Shown here piece after piece: positions 18,502 through 26,509 of a DNA stretch of 40,222 bases. Every line of letters starts with the position of its first letter. Position 1 is the first letter of the stretch. The translations under genes were made by a program, and so were the position numbers. The stretch is from Pseudomonadota bacterium (lineage in GTDB: Bacteria > Desulfobacterota > Desulfobacteria > Desulfobacterales > Desulfolunaceae). Location: positions 1 through 40,222 of the forward strand of contig JAHIRD010000041.1 of NCBI GenBank assembly GCA_018818835.1, in the 5' to 3' direction. Below the pieces are notes generated by a model that did no database searches, was not told the origin of the DNA, and saw only the letters and a list, made by a program, of their open reading frames with translations.

Positions 18502-18714
18502 TCAAATAGTGCTCCGGGACGTTGCCAAACTGGTTCTCTGCCATTCGTGTTTAAGAATACTCATGACAATTTTATCATGGTATTTGTTATCTCGAAAACA
18601 AGCTTTCCTCATTCGTCCTTCCACGATATAGCCAACTTTCGTATAAGAGCGAATTGCGGCGTTATTAGTTTCGGACACAGAACGTTTCTTTGGAAGACGT
18701 CTACCCGTATTTTT
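18502..18714 (-). pseudogene. GNAT acetyltransferase C-terminal remnant
   Basis: The minus strand reads SETNNAAIRSYTKVGYIV then EGRMRKACFRDNKYHDK and IVMSILKHEWQRTS before a TGA at 18502-18504. This is the unmistakable last third of a RimJ/RimL-like GNAT N-acetyltransferase (acetyl-CoA-binding helix and final strand). The frame is open only from 18714, no start codon precedes the homologous part, and the N-terminal two-thirds is missing or frameshifted; another frame upstream holds TYYGKGK, which may be a scrap of the earlier acetyl-CoA loop. It starts within a few bases of the methyltransferase stop. Confidence 0.8.
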
Positions 18715-18858
18715 TCAGTGATAGTCTGTGATTTCGTCTTCATAGGCATGGCCTTCCTGCCAAATAAAACAAATACGGTATTGCGGCTTGTCCGCAGGAT
18801 GTTAGCTCCTAATCGCTTTCCTTTGCCATAGTAGGTGCGTTGTGAGACAGTCATAAGA

Positions 18859-19812
18859 TTAATATCCGCTCTTTCGAGCTTTGAACAAATAGAATGCAGG
18901 TATAAGCTTTTCAAATTGAATCTCATTAAATCCCGCATCATAAAGTTGATCACACACATTGTCTGGAGTAGGTAAAGGGCCAAAGCCATCTGTCATTGAG
19001 GACCAAAGATTCATCAGTTGTATTGAAGGATCATTTGCCGGACATAATGTAGTCAATATCAATGTGCCGCCCGGACTTAATAAATTACCAAGATTACGGA
19101 GCAATTCGGTCCTTTCATCTTCAGGGAAATAGTAAATAAGATTGAAAAAAGTTACTATATTAAATTGGTTATCACTTTGAAAGTGCCGCACATCGATATG
19201 TTCGATTGTAACGCGATTATTTATCTGCCAAATAATTGTATTCTCTCTTGCAAAATCAGCCACTGGCTTTTGCAATTCCAGGCCTATTACTGTAAGGTTT
19301 GGATTTCGGTCACATGCGCGTTTGATGTATATACCTGATCCACAACCCGCTTCCAATAAACGGCATGCGCCATTTGATGGGATAATTTTATCAACCACAT
19401 CGATTAATAACGGTTCAACCGTTCTAGAGGACTTGGCAAACAACTCACCATATGAATGACTGAAATCAAATTTCTTGTTTTGTTTCAGTAAAGCTGGCGT
19501 ATTTTTAATATAGTCATAAAAAATCTCAACGCGCGCTTGAAAAAAAGCCTTCCAGGTATCATTGGCAGGCTTTAATATTTTTTTTGAAAATGAACTTTTA
19601 ATACTGTAGCCACCGTTCTTTTTATCCAGTTCACCTATAGCTACACCCAAGTCAAGCCAGGCTTTCAGACCTTCCTTATCTATACCAGTTCCTATATTTC
19701 TTTGCATATCTTCAATGCTTTCTGGACCGTTAGACAATACATCATAAATTCCCTCAGAAATTGCAGTTGAAATAAAACCGGCTCTGTAAAATTCATTCAG
19801 AGTCTTATTCAT
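18859..19812 (-). CDS. SAM-dependent methyltransferase, class I
   Basis: 317 residues. The N-terminal helical region (1-110, FYRAGFISTAISEGIYDVL) resembles the winged-helix dimerisation module of small-molecule O-methyltransferases. The Rossmann domain has motif I LLEAGCGSGIYI (152-163), an acidic residue after strand 2 (VIGLEL), FNIVTFFNLIYYF, and LSPGGTLILTT. The natural substrate is unknown. The gene is clearly more AT-rich than the core genes around it, has no ribosome site before the ATG, and lies between an acetyltransferase remnant and attC-like palindromes, all signs of acquired DNA. It is on the same strand as the DJ-1/PfpI gene, 370 bases downstream of it. Confidence 0.85.
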   Translation of the reverse strand: MNKTLNEFYRAGFISTAISEGIYDVLSNGPESIEDMQRNIGTGIDKEGLKAWLDLGVAIGELDKKNGGYSIKSSFSKKILKPANDTWKAFFQARVEIFYDYIKNTPALLKQNKKFDFSHSYGELFAKSSRTVEPLLIDVVDKIIPSNGACRLLEAGCGSGIYIKRACDRNPNLTVIGLELQKPVADFARENTIIWQINNRVTIEHIDVRHFQSDNQFNIVTFFNLIYYFPEDERTELLRNLGNLLSPGGTLILTTLCPANDPSIQLMNLWSSMTDGFGPLPTPDNVCDQLYDAGFNEIQFEKLIPAFYLFKARKSGY

Positions 19813-19935
19813 TCACAATATTAATGAAATTGGATTTTTCATAATGAATTTTATCAAAGTATTAATAGCCATTTTATCCTCTATCTGAAGAAATACATTT
19901 AAAATGAGCCTGTGTTTAATTCACACCATGCGAAA

Positions 19936-19992
19936 GCATAACGTGCAAATCCCGCGCTGTTTTTCGAGTCCGATGAATTTGCCTGGTTATAC
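19936..19992 (-). repeat. attC-like imperfect palindrome
   Basis: GCATAAC (19936-19942) with GCAAATC (19945-19951) is inverted as AATTTGC (19976-19982) with GTTATAC (19986-19992). The outer boxes look like integron core sites (minus strand ends in GTTATGC). One arm has a 2-base and the other a 3-base spacer, giving an unpaired base as in attC. Against it: the inner boxes lie closer to the outer ones than in classical attC sites. Confidence 0.35.
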
Positions 19993-20123
19993 GCTTTGCA
20001 AGCTCTTTTTTAAGAACCTATTTTTTAGCCTCACTATTTTTCTTATTACGGTTTACAGTGGCTGTTACCAGACACCGCACAAGACTCGATAATCGATGTG
20101 CCGGGTGTACTTTCGATGCATTC

Positions 20124-20188
20124 GCCTTCATATCACTTCGTGGCGCACCGCGGCCTTTTGCGCGTCCCACACCAGCGGAATGTTATGC
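20124..20188 (-). repeat. attC-like half site at the end of the DJ-1 gene
   Basis: On the minus strand the stop codon of the DJ-1/PfpI gene is inside GCATAAC (20188-20182), followed by ATTCCGCTGGTGTGGGACGC and a GCGC...GCGC palindrome. Integron cassettes commonly have the gene's stop codon in or near the first attC box, and GGGACGC-like text is common in attC arms. I cannot find a matching 3' arm with GTTRRRY within 150 bases, so the site is incomplete or degenerate. The remaining sequence between the two genes has no coding features. Confidence 0.3.
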
Positions 20189-20806
20189 GCTTGCGGCTTT
20201 CATTAGCGCATCAAAATATTCGGGTCGCCCCGTTTTATAAAGTCCATACCAAGCGTCCAACACTTGCAGAGAATAGAAATCAAGACGCCGAAAAATGTGG
20301 TATGCAAAATCGATGGGTGCGATTCCGGATGCTGTTATCACATTGTCGTCAGTAACGGCAGGCGCGTTTTCATAAAATTCCGCACCGCAGTACTGAGTCG
20401 CAGCCAGATATTCAGGTGCATTGCTTGTATGTCGACGACAATCCAGTAACCCTCCACGGGCAAGCCCAGCAGTAGCGCCACAAATCGCAGCCACTGGTAC
20501 GCCTAAGCCAAGAAATGCAGCGGCGACCTCGACAGTTTCCATATTCTTGCCTTCATCCCAAGCTATTCCGCCCGGTAATATCAACATAGAGCTGTCCTTT
20601 GGAGATAGCATATCGAGTGCCATGTCAGGAATAATATGAATTCCACCCATTGTCATAACCGGGTTTTTTCCTAACGCCACAGTACGGATTCGACTGTTAC
20701 CCGGATTTTTTTGAAACTGCGGACTATTTATCCCAGCAACTGCAAAACCTATTTCCCAATCTGATAAACTATCAAATACAAAAAGATGTACGTCGTGTTG
20801 TTTCAC
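20183..20806 (-). CDS. DJ-1/PfpI-family (class I glutamine amidotransferase-like) protein
   Basis: 207 residues from a GTG at 20806 with GGAG 10-11 bases upstream (after TA); an in-frame ATG at 20947 would add 47 residues rich in basic and aromatic residues unlike the family. The fold signature is present: VHLFVFDSLSDWE with Glu18, LILPGG (75-80) and the nucleophile elbow AAICGATAGLA with Cys109. The family includes deglycases/chaperones, proteases and isonitrile hydratases; the closest feel is of the YdeA/PfpI-like stress proteins, but the substrate is not predictable. The stop lies within an attC-like box and the composition is more AT-rich than core genes, suggesting a captured cassette. 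Confidence 0.88.
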   Translation of the reverse strand: MKQHDVHLFVFDSLSDWEIGFAVAGINSPQFQKNPGNSRIRTVALGKNPVMTMGGIHIIPDMALDMLSPKDSSMLILPGGIAWDEGKNMETVEVAAAFLGLGVPVAAICGATAGLARGGLLDCRRHTSNAPEYLAATQYCGAEFYENAPAVTDDNVITASGIAPIDFAYHIFRRLDFYSLQVLDAWYGLYKTGRPEYFDALMKAASA

Positions 20807-21392
20807 TTTATGTCTCCTACGCAACAATTTTATTTGAGCAACAAAACTCTCAATATATATTTTATGATAATCTAACAAGAATACACTTAATCTACGAAGA
20901 TAAAAACATACAACATACCATTTTATCAGCAAATATTGATGACACACTCACGTTTAGACTTACGATCTTCAGCATATATCCAGTGTATGAAATCAGGCCG
21001 ATTGTCAATGAATTATATGCCTGAGTCTGCATGAATCAGATCGCAATATTCCTGAAAAACAAGAATATTGAGTGGCTTCATACGGCACTAATGAAAGAGA
21101 TTCCCTTGACTTAACCGCCTATAAATTCTTTAACCATTTACTTACCATATGTCCAGAATATTTTGATTTGTTTCTAAACGTAAAATTCCGTAAAAGGGAA
21201 TTCCCGGTTTCGAAAGAAAAGAATTTTGATCTTCCCTCCGGTATTTATTCACGGGTACTATCGTCTATGTCAAGACACATGAATGGCAAAGTCTCACCCT
21301 TAGCTATGTCATTCCGGGCGGGACTTCTTCTGTTTCTGACGTTTAAATCGTCTATAGACTCATCCGGGCCCTTCAGACGGGAATGCGAAGCC
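20807..21392. other. Gene-free stretch upstream of the DJ-1 gene
   Basis: No convincing gene. A 118-codon GTG-initiated frame (21072-21428) has no ribosome site, runs into the inverted repeat at 21393, and shows no family features, so it is not called. Confidence 0.45.
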
Positions 21393-21473
21393 GACCCGGA
21401 ATCCATGGTCTTGGGTCAGGGAGGATGAAATTGAATAGAACGGTTATGCGTTTACGGATATGGATTCCGGGTC
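21393..21473. repeat. 14-bp perfect inverted repeat
   Basis: GACCCGGAATCCAT (21393-21406) and ATGGATTCCGGGTC (21460-21473) are exact inverted copies 53 bases apart. A related TCATTCCGGGCG lies at 21309-21320. The arrangement resembles small palindromic intergenic elements of the GGAATCC family. Confidence 0.75.
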
Positions 21474-21626
21474 ACAAAAAGCCGTGCCCGCACCGTCAGA
21501 GCCCTTCCCCCATAATTCGGCAATCGTTTATGCTATTCGATGCATGATTTTATAGGGGCAGGCACTTGGCCTGGCCGAACAGCAACATCTTCCGAAAAAT
21601 AACCAACACCATTGATATGCGAACAA

Positions 21627-21659
21627 GGGCAACCACAGGGGGATTGCCCCCACGGGTTG
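21627..21659. repeat. Compact nested inverted repeats
   Basis: GGGCAA (21627-21632) pairs with TTGCCC (21644-21649), while CAACC (21630-21634) can pair with GGTTG (21655-21659). The text resembles the widespread intergenic GGGCAACCACAGGGGGATTGCCC element, preceded at 21555 by a GGGGCAGGC box. Confidence 0.45.
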
Positions 21660-21879
21660 CGGGATTTCGAACGAAGGGAACATTTATCAGACGGCAGGAT
21701 GCGGGGTAATTATCCTGTGAAAATATACACCCGATGGGGTGAGGTCGTTCATGGTTTTATTTCTGTTGGAGTCCCATGAATTTCTTTCTTCTTTGCCGTG
21801 CGGACTGAGGAGAACAGCATCAAAAGATGGATTGGTCAGTGACCTTTCAGAGATGGTAGATTAGAGTTCAGGTCACGTG

Positions 21880-21905
21880 TCCGGCATAGCCTTGGCGACG
21901 ACGGA
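21880..21905. repeat. Short TCCG...CGGA hairpin repeat
   Basis: TCCG (21880-21883) and CGGA (21902-21905) bound a GGCATAGCCTTGGCGACGA core that resembles a hairpin repeat I associate with Desulfobacterota intergenic regions. Weak on its own; notable because it adds to the repeat density here. Confidence 0.3.
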
Positions 21906-21957
21906 AACCCGAGAACGCAGACATAGGCTGCAAGATTCGTTTCCACTATGAGCAAGA

Positions 21958-22095
21958 TTGATGAACTCGTAAAAGTCAACGGATGGCTATGGAAAAAGGT
22001 TCATAGGCAAGGCATAGTGTTTGGCCGGGCGTGAAGGCATACTTGTTCGTATGTCGAACGTCTGGCCAAACACTATAACGCCGCATATGGGACTT
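21958..22095. repeat. Large nested palindrome downstream of ccsB
   Basis: The inner arms ATAGTGTTTGGCC (22014-22026) and GGCCAAACACTAT (22064-22076) are a perfect 13-bp inverted repeat. The stem continues inward with wobble pairs to CGT/ACG and then CATAC/GTATG around a small loop. Outer arms CGTAAAAGTC (21968-21977) and GACTTTTTACG (22089-22099 region) are inverted with one extra base. The structure lies just past the ccsB stop on the minus strand and could act as a transcript end or a mobile palindromic unit. Confidence 0.75.
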
Positions 22096-22112
22096 TTTAC
22101 GACGCCATCACA

Positions 22113-22955
22113 TTAGCCTTTGCCGTAGCTATGAAGCCCGGGAAGATAATTAACCCCAAAATAGGTGAACATCACCGCCATGAATCCGATAATGGAAATC
22201 ATGGCGATTTTTGTCCCGTTCCAGCCCCGAACATGACGCAGGTGGAGAAAAATGGCATAGACAAACCAGGTGATCAGGGACCAGGTTTCTTTGGGATCCC
22301 AGGTCCAGTATGAGCCCCAGGCTGAATTGGCCCAGACCGATCCGGTGATAATCCCCAGGGAAAGAAACAGAAATCCGAACATGACGGTCTGCTGGGTCAG
22401 TTCATCAAGGAGGTCATAATCAGGCAGTCGGCCCATCAGGCCTTTCCCGTTGTTTGACAGTGCTTTTTTTGCCAGATACATGATGCTGATGCCAAAGGCA
22501 ATGGCAAAACCGGCATAGCCCAGAAAACAGGTCATGACATGGACCGTGAGCCAGTTACTTTTGAGGGCCGGAATCAGGGGTTGAATGTCCCCTGCACCCT
22601 GACCGGCTTTGAGTGAGGCATAGGCAAAAATCAAAAACGCAAGGGATATGGAAAAGGCATTGATATGGCTGTTTTTATATTTCCATTCGAGAAACAGGCA
22701 TACCACGGCAATGGTCAAAGCAAAGAAAACCAGGGATTCGTACAGATTGGACAAAGGGATATGACCGTATCCATGGCCATAGGACTCCACCCATCTTAAG
22801 ATAAAGCCTGCAATATTACCGAAAATGGCCACCACAGCAAGGGCCGCCCCGATTCGTGCCAGGATTTTTTTATTAAAAATCCAGGATGATATATAAAAAA
22901 CTGAGGAAAAACCATACACGAAGGTCACGATAGCCAGAATAAGTGAGCTTGTCAT
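22113..22955 (-). CDS. ccsB: Cytochrome c assembly protein CcsB/CcsA (heme handling)
   Basis: 280 residues with about eight membrane helices. The tryptophan-rich WWD motif WANSAWGSYWTWDPKETWSL (208-227) and the histidines His139 and His238 that ligate heme on the outer face are present. With ResB it forms the System II heme exporter and cytochrome c synthase in the inner membrane, attaching heme to CxxCH apocytochromes in the periplasm. The gene begins 22 bases after resB, clearly the same operon. AAAGGA lies about 9 bases before the ATG. A multiheme-cytochrome organism such as a sulfate reducer would need it. Naming varies (ccsA, resC, ccsB). Confidence 0.94.
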   Translation of the reverse strand: MTSSLILAIVTFVYGFSSVFYISSWIFNKKILARIGAALAVVAIFGNIAGFILRWVESYGHGYGHIPLSNLYESLVFFALTIAVVCLFLEWKYKNSHINAFSISLAFLIFAYASLKAGQGAGDIQPLIPALKSNWLTVHVMTCFLGYAGFAIAFGISIMYLAKKALSNNGKGLMGRLPDYDLLDELTQQTVMFGFLFLSLGIITGSVWANSAWGSYWTWDPKETWSLITWFVYAIFLHLRHVRGWNGTKIAMISIIGFMAVMFTYFGVNYLPGLHSYGKG

Positions 22956-22977
22956 AAACTGAGTTCCTTTATGCCTA

Positions 22978-24345
22978 TCATACGTCTTTGATCAACGACG
23001 CAATGCGCTTGATTTTAAGGGCCATGCCCATTCTATTCTTGTTGGCACTGCCAGAAACCATAACACGGCACCCTGTGTCACCCATGGTCTGACATTCAAC
23101 GCAGAGGCTCTGGTGGGACATGAAAAAGGCCACCCAGCAGCCGATGATCATCAGGATGAATCCAAGATATACCAGCCACACCCCCGGATCTTTGGTCACC
23201 TGCAAACCTGTATAGTATCTCTTTTCATAATCCACAACCGCAACAGACACAGCGCCTTTTCTCATTTTGTCAAAGCCGTTGAAACGGATGGGAAGGATCA
23301 CCTCCTGGGGTTCTTGTTCGCCATGGGTCAGTTTTCCGATGAAACACTCGCCCAGATCATGACCCATATAGCCATAGGAGTTCGAATGGTGATTCAGGGT
23401 AAAGGTGCCAAGGTTTTCAGGGAGCTCAAGGCTTTCACCCATGGCTATTTTCCTTTCGTAGACCATGCCCGAATCCTTGCTGGTGAACGCCAGGGTGGCC
23501 CCATTTCCGGCAAGAGTGCCGAAGCTGGATTGAAAAACATTGATTCCTTTGTAGCGCAAGGGATCATTGACGATGATCCTTTTTTTGAAAATCTCTTTAT
23601 CGTTTTCAAAAACGGTCAGATCCGAGCGGTACTCCTTGGGTGCTCCGTTATCATAATGGGACATATCAAAATCGTCACATCGTATGCTGAAATCAAGTTG
23701 CCTTGCTTCATTTGTATTTCTGAGAATCACCTGGCTGCTCGTTTCACCTTCGGGAATCATCATGGAGCCTTCGAATCCACGCAGTGACCCCAACATGCCC
23801 CCCATCAAAAGCAGAAGGATACTGGAATGGACCACATAGACCCCCATTCTGCTGTAGCGGCCTTTCTCGCTGAACAAAATGAAACCGCCGTCTTTTTGCT
23901 CAACCACACAGTGTCCGAATGTCTTACGGACCAGGGCAATAACCAGATTTTCCTTTTCCTGTGCAGATCCTTTGATTTTAAAGGTCTGGGTGTCTTTGTT
24001 CCGTCTGAATTTTTCCACATCAAAGGACGGCTTTTTCCTCACGATTTTCCAGACATGGGGCAGTCTGTCAAAGGAGCAGATCGTAATATTCATGGAAAGA
24101 ACAAGAATCAGGAAGCGGAACCACCAGGAATGGTACATGTCAAACATATTCAAGGTTGTAAACACCCTGAAAAGAACCTCGCCGTATTTATGAAAATAAA
24201 AGTCGGGGAGCTGGTTTTGGGGAATCACGGTTCCGATGATGGATGTGGCGGCAAGAAGAAGAAGCACAAGTACCGAAAGCCTCACCGATGAGAAGATGTC
24301 CCAGATCTTATCGAAGAGTCCTTTCGGCTTTTTTTTCCGGCTCAT
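22978..24345 (-). CDS. resB: ResB-family cytochrome c biogenesis protein
   Basis: 455 residues. Three N-terminal membrane helices (about 20-45, 65-92, 163-185), a large periplasmic domain, and a last helix near 395-415 followed by the family tail with SGSANKNR. The N-terminal text SVRLSVLVLLLLAATSIIGT and GRYSRMGVYVVHSSILLLLMGG is diagnostic. It partners CcsB in the System II heme lyase. Unusual: the tail right after the last helix reads LCVECQTMGDTGCRV, a CxxC plus a third Cys where homologues I recall have no cysteines. AAGGACGCC precedes the ATG by several bases. It is the first gene of the two-gene operon. Confidence 0.93.
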   Translation of the reverse strand: MSRKKKPKGLFDKIWDIFSSVRLSVLVLLLLAATSIIGTVIPQNQLPDFYFHKYGEVLFRVFTTLNMFDMYHSWWFRFLILVLSMNITICSFDRLPHVWKIVRKKPSFDVEKFRRNKDTQTFKIKGSAQEKENLVIALVRKTFGHCVVEQKDGGFILFSEKGRYSRMGVYVVHSSILLLLMGGMLGSLRGFEGSMMIPEGETSSQVILRNTNEARQLDFSIRCDDFDMSHYDNGAPKEYRSDLTVFENDKEIFKKRIIVNDPLRYKGINVFQSSFGTLAGNGATLAFTSKDSGMVYERKIAMGESLELPENLGTFTLNHHSNSYGYMGHDLGECFIGKLTHGEQEPQEVILPIRFNGFDKMRKGAVSVAVVDYEKRYYTGLQVTKDPGVWLVYLGFILMIIGCWVAFFMSHQSLCVECQTMGDTGCRVMVSGSANKNRMGMALKIKRIASLIKDV

Positions 24346-24479
24346 GGCATGGCGTCCTTACATTAAAGTTTATCACTCACAAAGGTTCCTGGCCAGCTTG
24401 ACCAAGGAGGATTTTATAACGACAAGCCATAAACTATAGGCTTATTTCAATGAAAGCAAGAGGGTACCTTAGTCTTTTT

Positions 24480-24517
24480 GAAAAAAAAACCGGACAGGCC
24501 ACATGGGCTCTGTCCGG
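24480..24517 (-). terminator. Intrinsic terminator of the Na/Pi cotransporter gene
   Basis: On the minus strand CCGGACAG (24517-24510) and CTGTCCGG (24497-24490), extended by inner GCC/GGC pairs, are followed by a run of nine to ten T residues. It lies 24 bases after the transporter stop codon. Confidence 0.85.
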
Positions 24518-24540
24518 AAAGGGTCTAAATCTGAGTCGGG

Positions 24541-26193
24541 CTATTTGATTTCGCCCATGACAATCTGGGCGATATTGAACACCTGGTCACCGGTTTTTTC
24601 CAGGTTGTTCAGGATATCAATGTAGAGAATGCCGTTTTCAACGGTGCAGGAACCGTCATGAAGCCGGTCGATGTGTTTCATCCGGAGTTGTTTTCTCAGG
24701 GAGTCGATCAGGTCCTCGTCATCGGTGTTGACCTTTTTGGGCATGCCCCCTTTGTTGTATGCTTTGATGATCTCTTCGGCGAAACGAATGGCCACATCAA
24801 AAAGTTCTCCGATTTCGGTCATGGCAGGTTCGGAGAAAACCACATTCCCATCGATGATTTTTTCGGTGTATTTGGCAATATTCTCAGCGTAGTCTCCGAT
24901 TTTTTCGAGGTCGTGAAGCACATTGAGCATGCTGTTGATATCTTGTGACGTTTGTTCACTGATGGGCTGTTGATTGAGTTTTACAAGAAATTTGGTAATA
25001 TCCCTTTCCAGAAGATCCACGGTTTTCTCATGCTGGAAAATGGCGTTTATTTTTTTCCGGTCCCGTTCAAAAAAACATTCCTTGGACAATTTAAGCATAT
25101 CAATGGAGACTCCCGACATGCGCTTTACCTCTTTTATGGCCTGAGAGACCCCAAAGGAAGGTGTTTCGATCAGGCGATCGTCCAGAAACAGGAGTTTGTG
25201 TTCGATACTGTCCTTTCCCGGAATGATTTTCTCGCAGAGCTTGGCCAAAAGGTGGAGTATGGGCAGAAAAACGATCACGTTGAGGATATTAAAGCCTGTG
25301 TGGAGATTGGCGATGTGCCGATCGATGTCGGGCCGGATACCCTCGGCGTTGATGAAATTGGGATCTCCCGGGGTGAACCAGTCCACTCCGGCGATAAACA
25401 GCTTCAGGAAAAAAAGCATGTATGCAACACCCAGGACGTTGATCAGAAAATGCCCAAAGGCTGCCCGCCGTGCTGTGGGACTTGTCCCGATGGCCGCAAG
25501 GTTTGCCGTGATGGTGGTACCTATGTTTTCACCCAGGACCAGGGCACAGGCCGCATAAAAATCAATCAATCCTGTGGATGCCAGGGCAATGGTAATACCG
25601 ATGGTGGCTGAACTGCTTTGAACAACCATGGTCAGAATGGCACCGGCAAAAACCGCCATCAATGGATTGGTTGAAAAATAAACAAAGGCATGCCTGAATG
25701 CCTCATTGTGCTTCAACGGTACAAAGCTGTCTTTCATGACATCCAGGCCGGTGAACAAAAGACCGAATCCAATGAGAACTTCGCCGTAATAATGGATTTT
25801 CTTTTCATGGGTGAACATGCGCAGAACCACACCGAGACCAATGGCAGGATAGGCCAGAGCACCAACCTTAAAGGAGATCAGCTGGGCCGTGATGGTGGTG
25901 CCCACATTGGCACCCAAAACAACGCTTAAGGCCTGCATCAGATCCATTAATCCGGCATTGACAAAGCCAACCACCATGACGGTGGTGGCGGAACTGCTTT
26001 GGATAATGGCCGTGACAATGGCACCGGCCATGGTCCCGACAACCCTGTTCATGGTCAGTTTTTCCAGAAAACCCCTTAAACCGTTTCCAGCTACTTTTTG
26101 AAGGCCCTCGGACATCATCTTCATGCCGTACAAAAATAGCCCCAGGCCTCCAGCCAGCCCACTCATCAATCCAAGCCAGTTAATTGAATTCAC
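24541..26193 (-). CDS. Na/Pi cotransporter family protein with PhoU-like tail
   Basis: 550 residues. Two inverted membrane repeats each carry the QSSSAT signature (65-70 and 192-197), with GANVGTTITAQ and GENIGTTITAN pairs, the hallmark of the PNaS/NptA-YjbB group. The C-terminal 200 residues are helical with PhoU-like patterning (LNVLHDLEKIGDYAENIAKY and a second LNNLEKTGDQVFNIAQ). It should move phosphate across the inner membrane with sodium; in E. coli YjbB exports phosphate, so direction is uncertain. The start is GTG 26193, with AGGAG 7-8 bases upstream. A DUF47 PhoU-like gene and a PhoB/PhoR-like pair lie downstream in the window, making a phosphate link plausible. Confidence 0.93.
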   Translation of the reverse strand: MNSINWLGLMSGLAGGLGLFLYGMKMMSEGLQKVAGNGLRGFLEKLTMNRVVGTMAGAIVTAIIQSSSATTVMVVGFVNAGLMDLMQALSVVLGANVGTTITAQLISFKVGALAYPAIGLGVVLRMFTHEKKIHYYGEVLIGFGLLFTGLDVMKDSFVPLKHNEAFRHAFVYFSTNPLMAVFAGAILTMVVQSSSATIGITIALASTGLIDFYAACALVLGENIGTTITANLAAIGTSPTARRAAFGHFLINVLGVAYMLFFLKLFIAGVDWFTPGDPNFINAEGIRPDIDRHIANLHTGFNILNVIVFLPILHLLAKLCEKIIPGKDSIEHKLLFLDDRLIETPSFGVSQAIKEVKRMSGVSIDMLKLSKECFFERDRKKINAIFQHEKTVDLLERDITKFLVKLNQQPISEQTSQDINSMLNVLHDLEKIGDYAENIAKYTEKIIDGNVVFSEPAMTEIGELFDVAIRFAEEIIKAYNKGGMPKKVNTDDEDLIDSLRKQLRMKHIDRLHDGSCTVENGILYIDILNNLEKTGDQVFNIAQIVMGEIK

Positions 26194-26509
26194 AGTTTTC
26201 TCCTGCGCTTCTGATTATCTTTGATCGTCTTTTAAGTTCTTGGCACTGTCTTTTATAAACATCACTATTCTGATGATTTATTGCTGTTTTAAACCTGATT
26301 TCTACAGAGCTTTAAGGGCATGTTCAACACCTGGCAAAGACCTGGTGTCACATCATGGGCATCCCGACAACCGCTGTTACAAGTAAGCCTCATATAGAGG
26401 AATGACAGGTGGATGTCAACACTTGAATGCATGCATAAATCCTATCATTCGACTATGAAATGATGAAAACAAAGGCCGAGGAATAATTCACCGGCACAGC
26501 CCAAATTTT
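26194..26509. other. Gene-free spacer between M16 protease and transporter
   Basis: Only a short imperfect hairpin (ACACCTGG at 26328-26335 against CCTGGTGT at 26341-26348) is visible. It lies between two same-strand genes and probably contains the M16 gene's end and the transporter's promoter. No open frame worth calling. Confidence 0.45.

Noticed and set aside
18609-18989. 126-codon minus-strand frame overlapping the methyltransferase end
   Set aside because: It reads through the end of the methyltransferase in another frame and then out of frame through the GNAT remnant; only the GNAT frame shows homology.
21072-21428. 118-codon open frame starting with GTG
   Set aside because: No ribosome site, no family features, composition of non-coding DNA, and its end falls in an inverted repeat.
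18859-22112. Defence island
   Set aside because: The genes (methyltransferase with a small-molecule O-methyltransferase-like N-terminus, DJ-1/PfpI protein, GNAT remnant) show no nuclease, restriction or toxin-antitoxin partners.
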